A stretch of 61,201 bases of DNA from Metapseudomonas boanensis (GTDB lineage Bacteria; Pseudomonadota; Gammaproteobacteria; Pseudomonadales; Pseudomonadaceae), in NCBI RefSeq assembly GCF_018704125.1, contig NZ_JAGTIS010000022.1:1-61201 (forward strand). Direction: 5' to 3'. Below are positions 61,075-61,201 of the stretch, one piece after another (within the stretch, counting starts at the first letter, position 1; each line of letters begins with the position of its first letter). The notes below the pieces were generated by a model, which saw only the letters and a list, made by a program, of their open reading frames with translations, was not told the DNA's origin and did not search any database. The position numbers were made by a program, and so were the translations under genes.

Positions 61075-61201
61075 TGAACTGGTCAAGTAATTCTGGACAC
61101 CAGTTAAGGCTTCACGCCGCCAGCCTTTCCATCGCAACTGGCGACCGATACCCGTTATAGCTATGGAGCCTGGCGGTGTTGTAGCGCGTGACGTAGCGCT
61201 G
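61075..61201 (-). mobile_element. 3' end of an IS3-family insertion sequence (inverted)
   Basis: This is the exact reverse complement of bases 1-127. It starts TGAACTGG and runs into the C-terminus of the same transposase on the minus strand. Its presence after hapI may have cut the catabolic cluster or followed its rearrangement. The rest of the element is beyond the window. Confidence 0.88.
61112..61201 (-). CDS. IS3-family transposase, C-terminal fragment (partial)
   Basis: This is the inverted identical copy of the fragment at 1-90, ending YNGYRSPVAMERLAA. It shows that the two bordering IS copies have opposite orientation and face out of the window with their 5' ends. Confidence 0.85.
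   Translation of the reverse strand, partial: QRYVTRYNTARLHSYNGYRSPVAMERLAA

Noticed and set aside
1-61201. Composite transposon bounded by the two IS copies
   Set aside because: The 61-kb interior carries core genes such as ilvA and mqo, so a chromosomal contig ending at IS copies is more likely than a mobile unit.

Overview
The window (about 61 kb, GC-rich, dense, short intergenic gaps) reads as chromosomal DNA of a Pseudomonas. The evidence is a quinate/shikimate-type dehydratase with an IclR-type (PcaR-like) DNA site, a malate:quinone oxidoreductase, ColR-type DNA boxes, and many REP-like repeats. I saw no tRNA, rRNA, CRISPR array or prophage genes. Both ends are the same 127-bp end of an IS3-family element in opposite orientation, so this is probably a whole assembly contig that stops at IS copies.

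Layout. (1) 0.2-4.7 kb: LysR regulator, zinc deaminase coupled to a CynX-type exporter, a short-chain dehydrogenase, and two small conserved proteins. (2) 4.9-12.3 kb: an uptake cassette with an outer-membrane porin, a Tat-exported binding protein, two ATPases, two permeases (LivGFHM type) and a LysR regulator. (3) 12.3-24.9 kb: an envelope/lipopolysaccharide region with an MFS protein, a PAP2 phosphatase, an ArnT-like glycosyltransferase, a GT2 transferase, a VTT/DedA-like protein, a UDP-glucuronate epimerase, a UDP-glucose dehydrogenase, a methyltransferase, a phosphoethanolamine transferase and two anchored beta-propeller proteins. Three ColR-type boxes lie in it. Together the genes suggest remodelling of lipid A or core with a uronic acid and phosphoethanolamine. 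(4) 25.1-29.9 kb: quiC (3-dehydroshikimate dehydratase), a divergent MFS transporter and a TetR regulator. (5) 30.0-36 kb: mqo, a SufR-like regulator with a periplasmic protein, a cyclic-nucleotide-gated MscS channel, FKBP and HAD proteins.

(6) 36.2-38.0 kb: ilvA behind a compact leader-peptide attenuator. (7) 38.1-43.9 kb: an AruI-like thiamine-diphosphate enzyme, a LacI regulator and lutABC. Identical operators sit in front of the TPP enzyme gene and lutA and define a predicted small regulon. (8) 44.0-47.1 kb: LuxR regulator, carbamoylase-type M20 hydrolase and a deiminase-family enzyme, a plausible two-step route that strips a guanidino group. (9) 47.4-53.5 kb: LysR, class II aldolase, YjiH-type transporter, amidohydrolase and a COG0523 GTPase. 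(10) 54-54.6 kb: a secreted protein made of 13 copies of a 13-residue repeat. (11) 55.0-60.9 kb: hapCDEFGHI, which cleaves hydroquinone and channels it through 4-hydroxymuconic semialdehyde and maleylacetate to beta-ketoadipate. The hapB and hapA genes that feed this pathway in P. fluorescens ACB are absent.

A family of roughly 190-bp repeats lies between regions 8/9, 9/10 and at both window ends, so the accessory catabolic modules are bounded by repeats. Gene functions come from recognising family motifs by eye; no database search was run.
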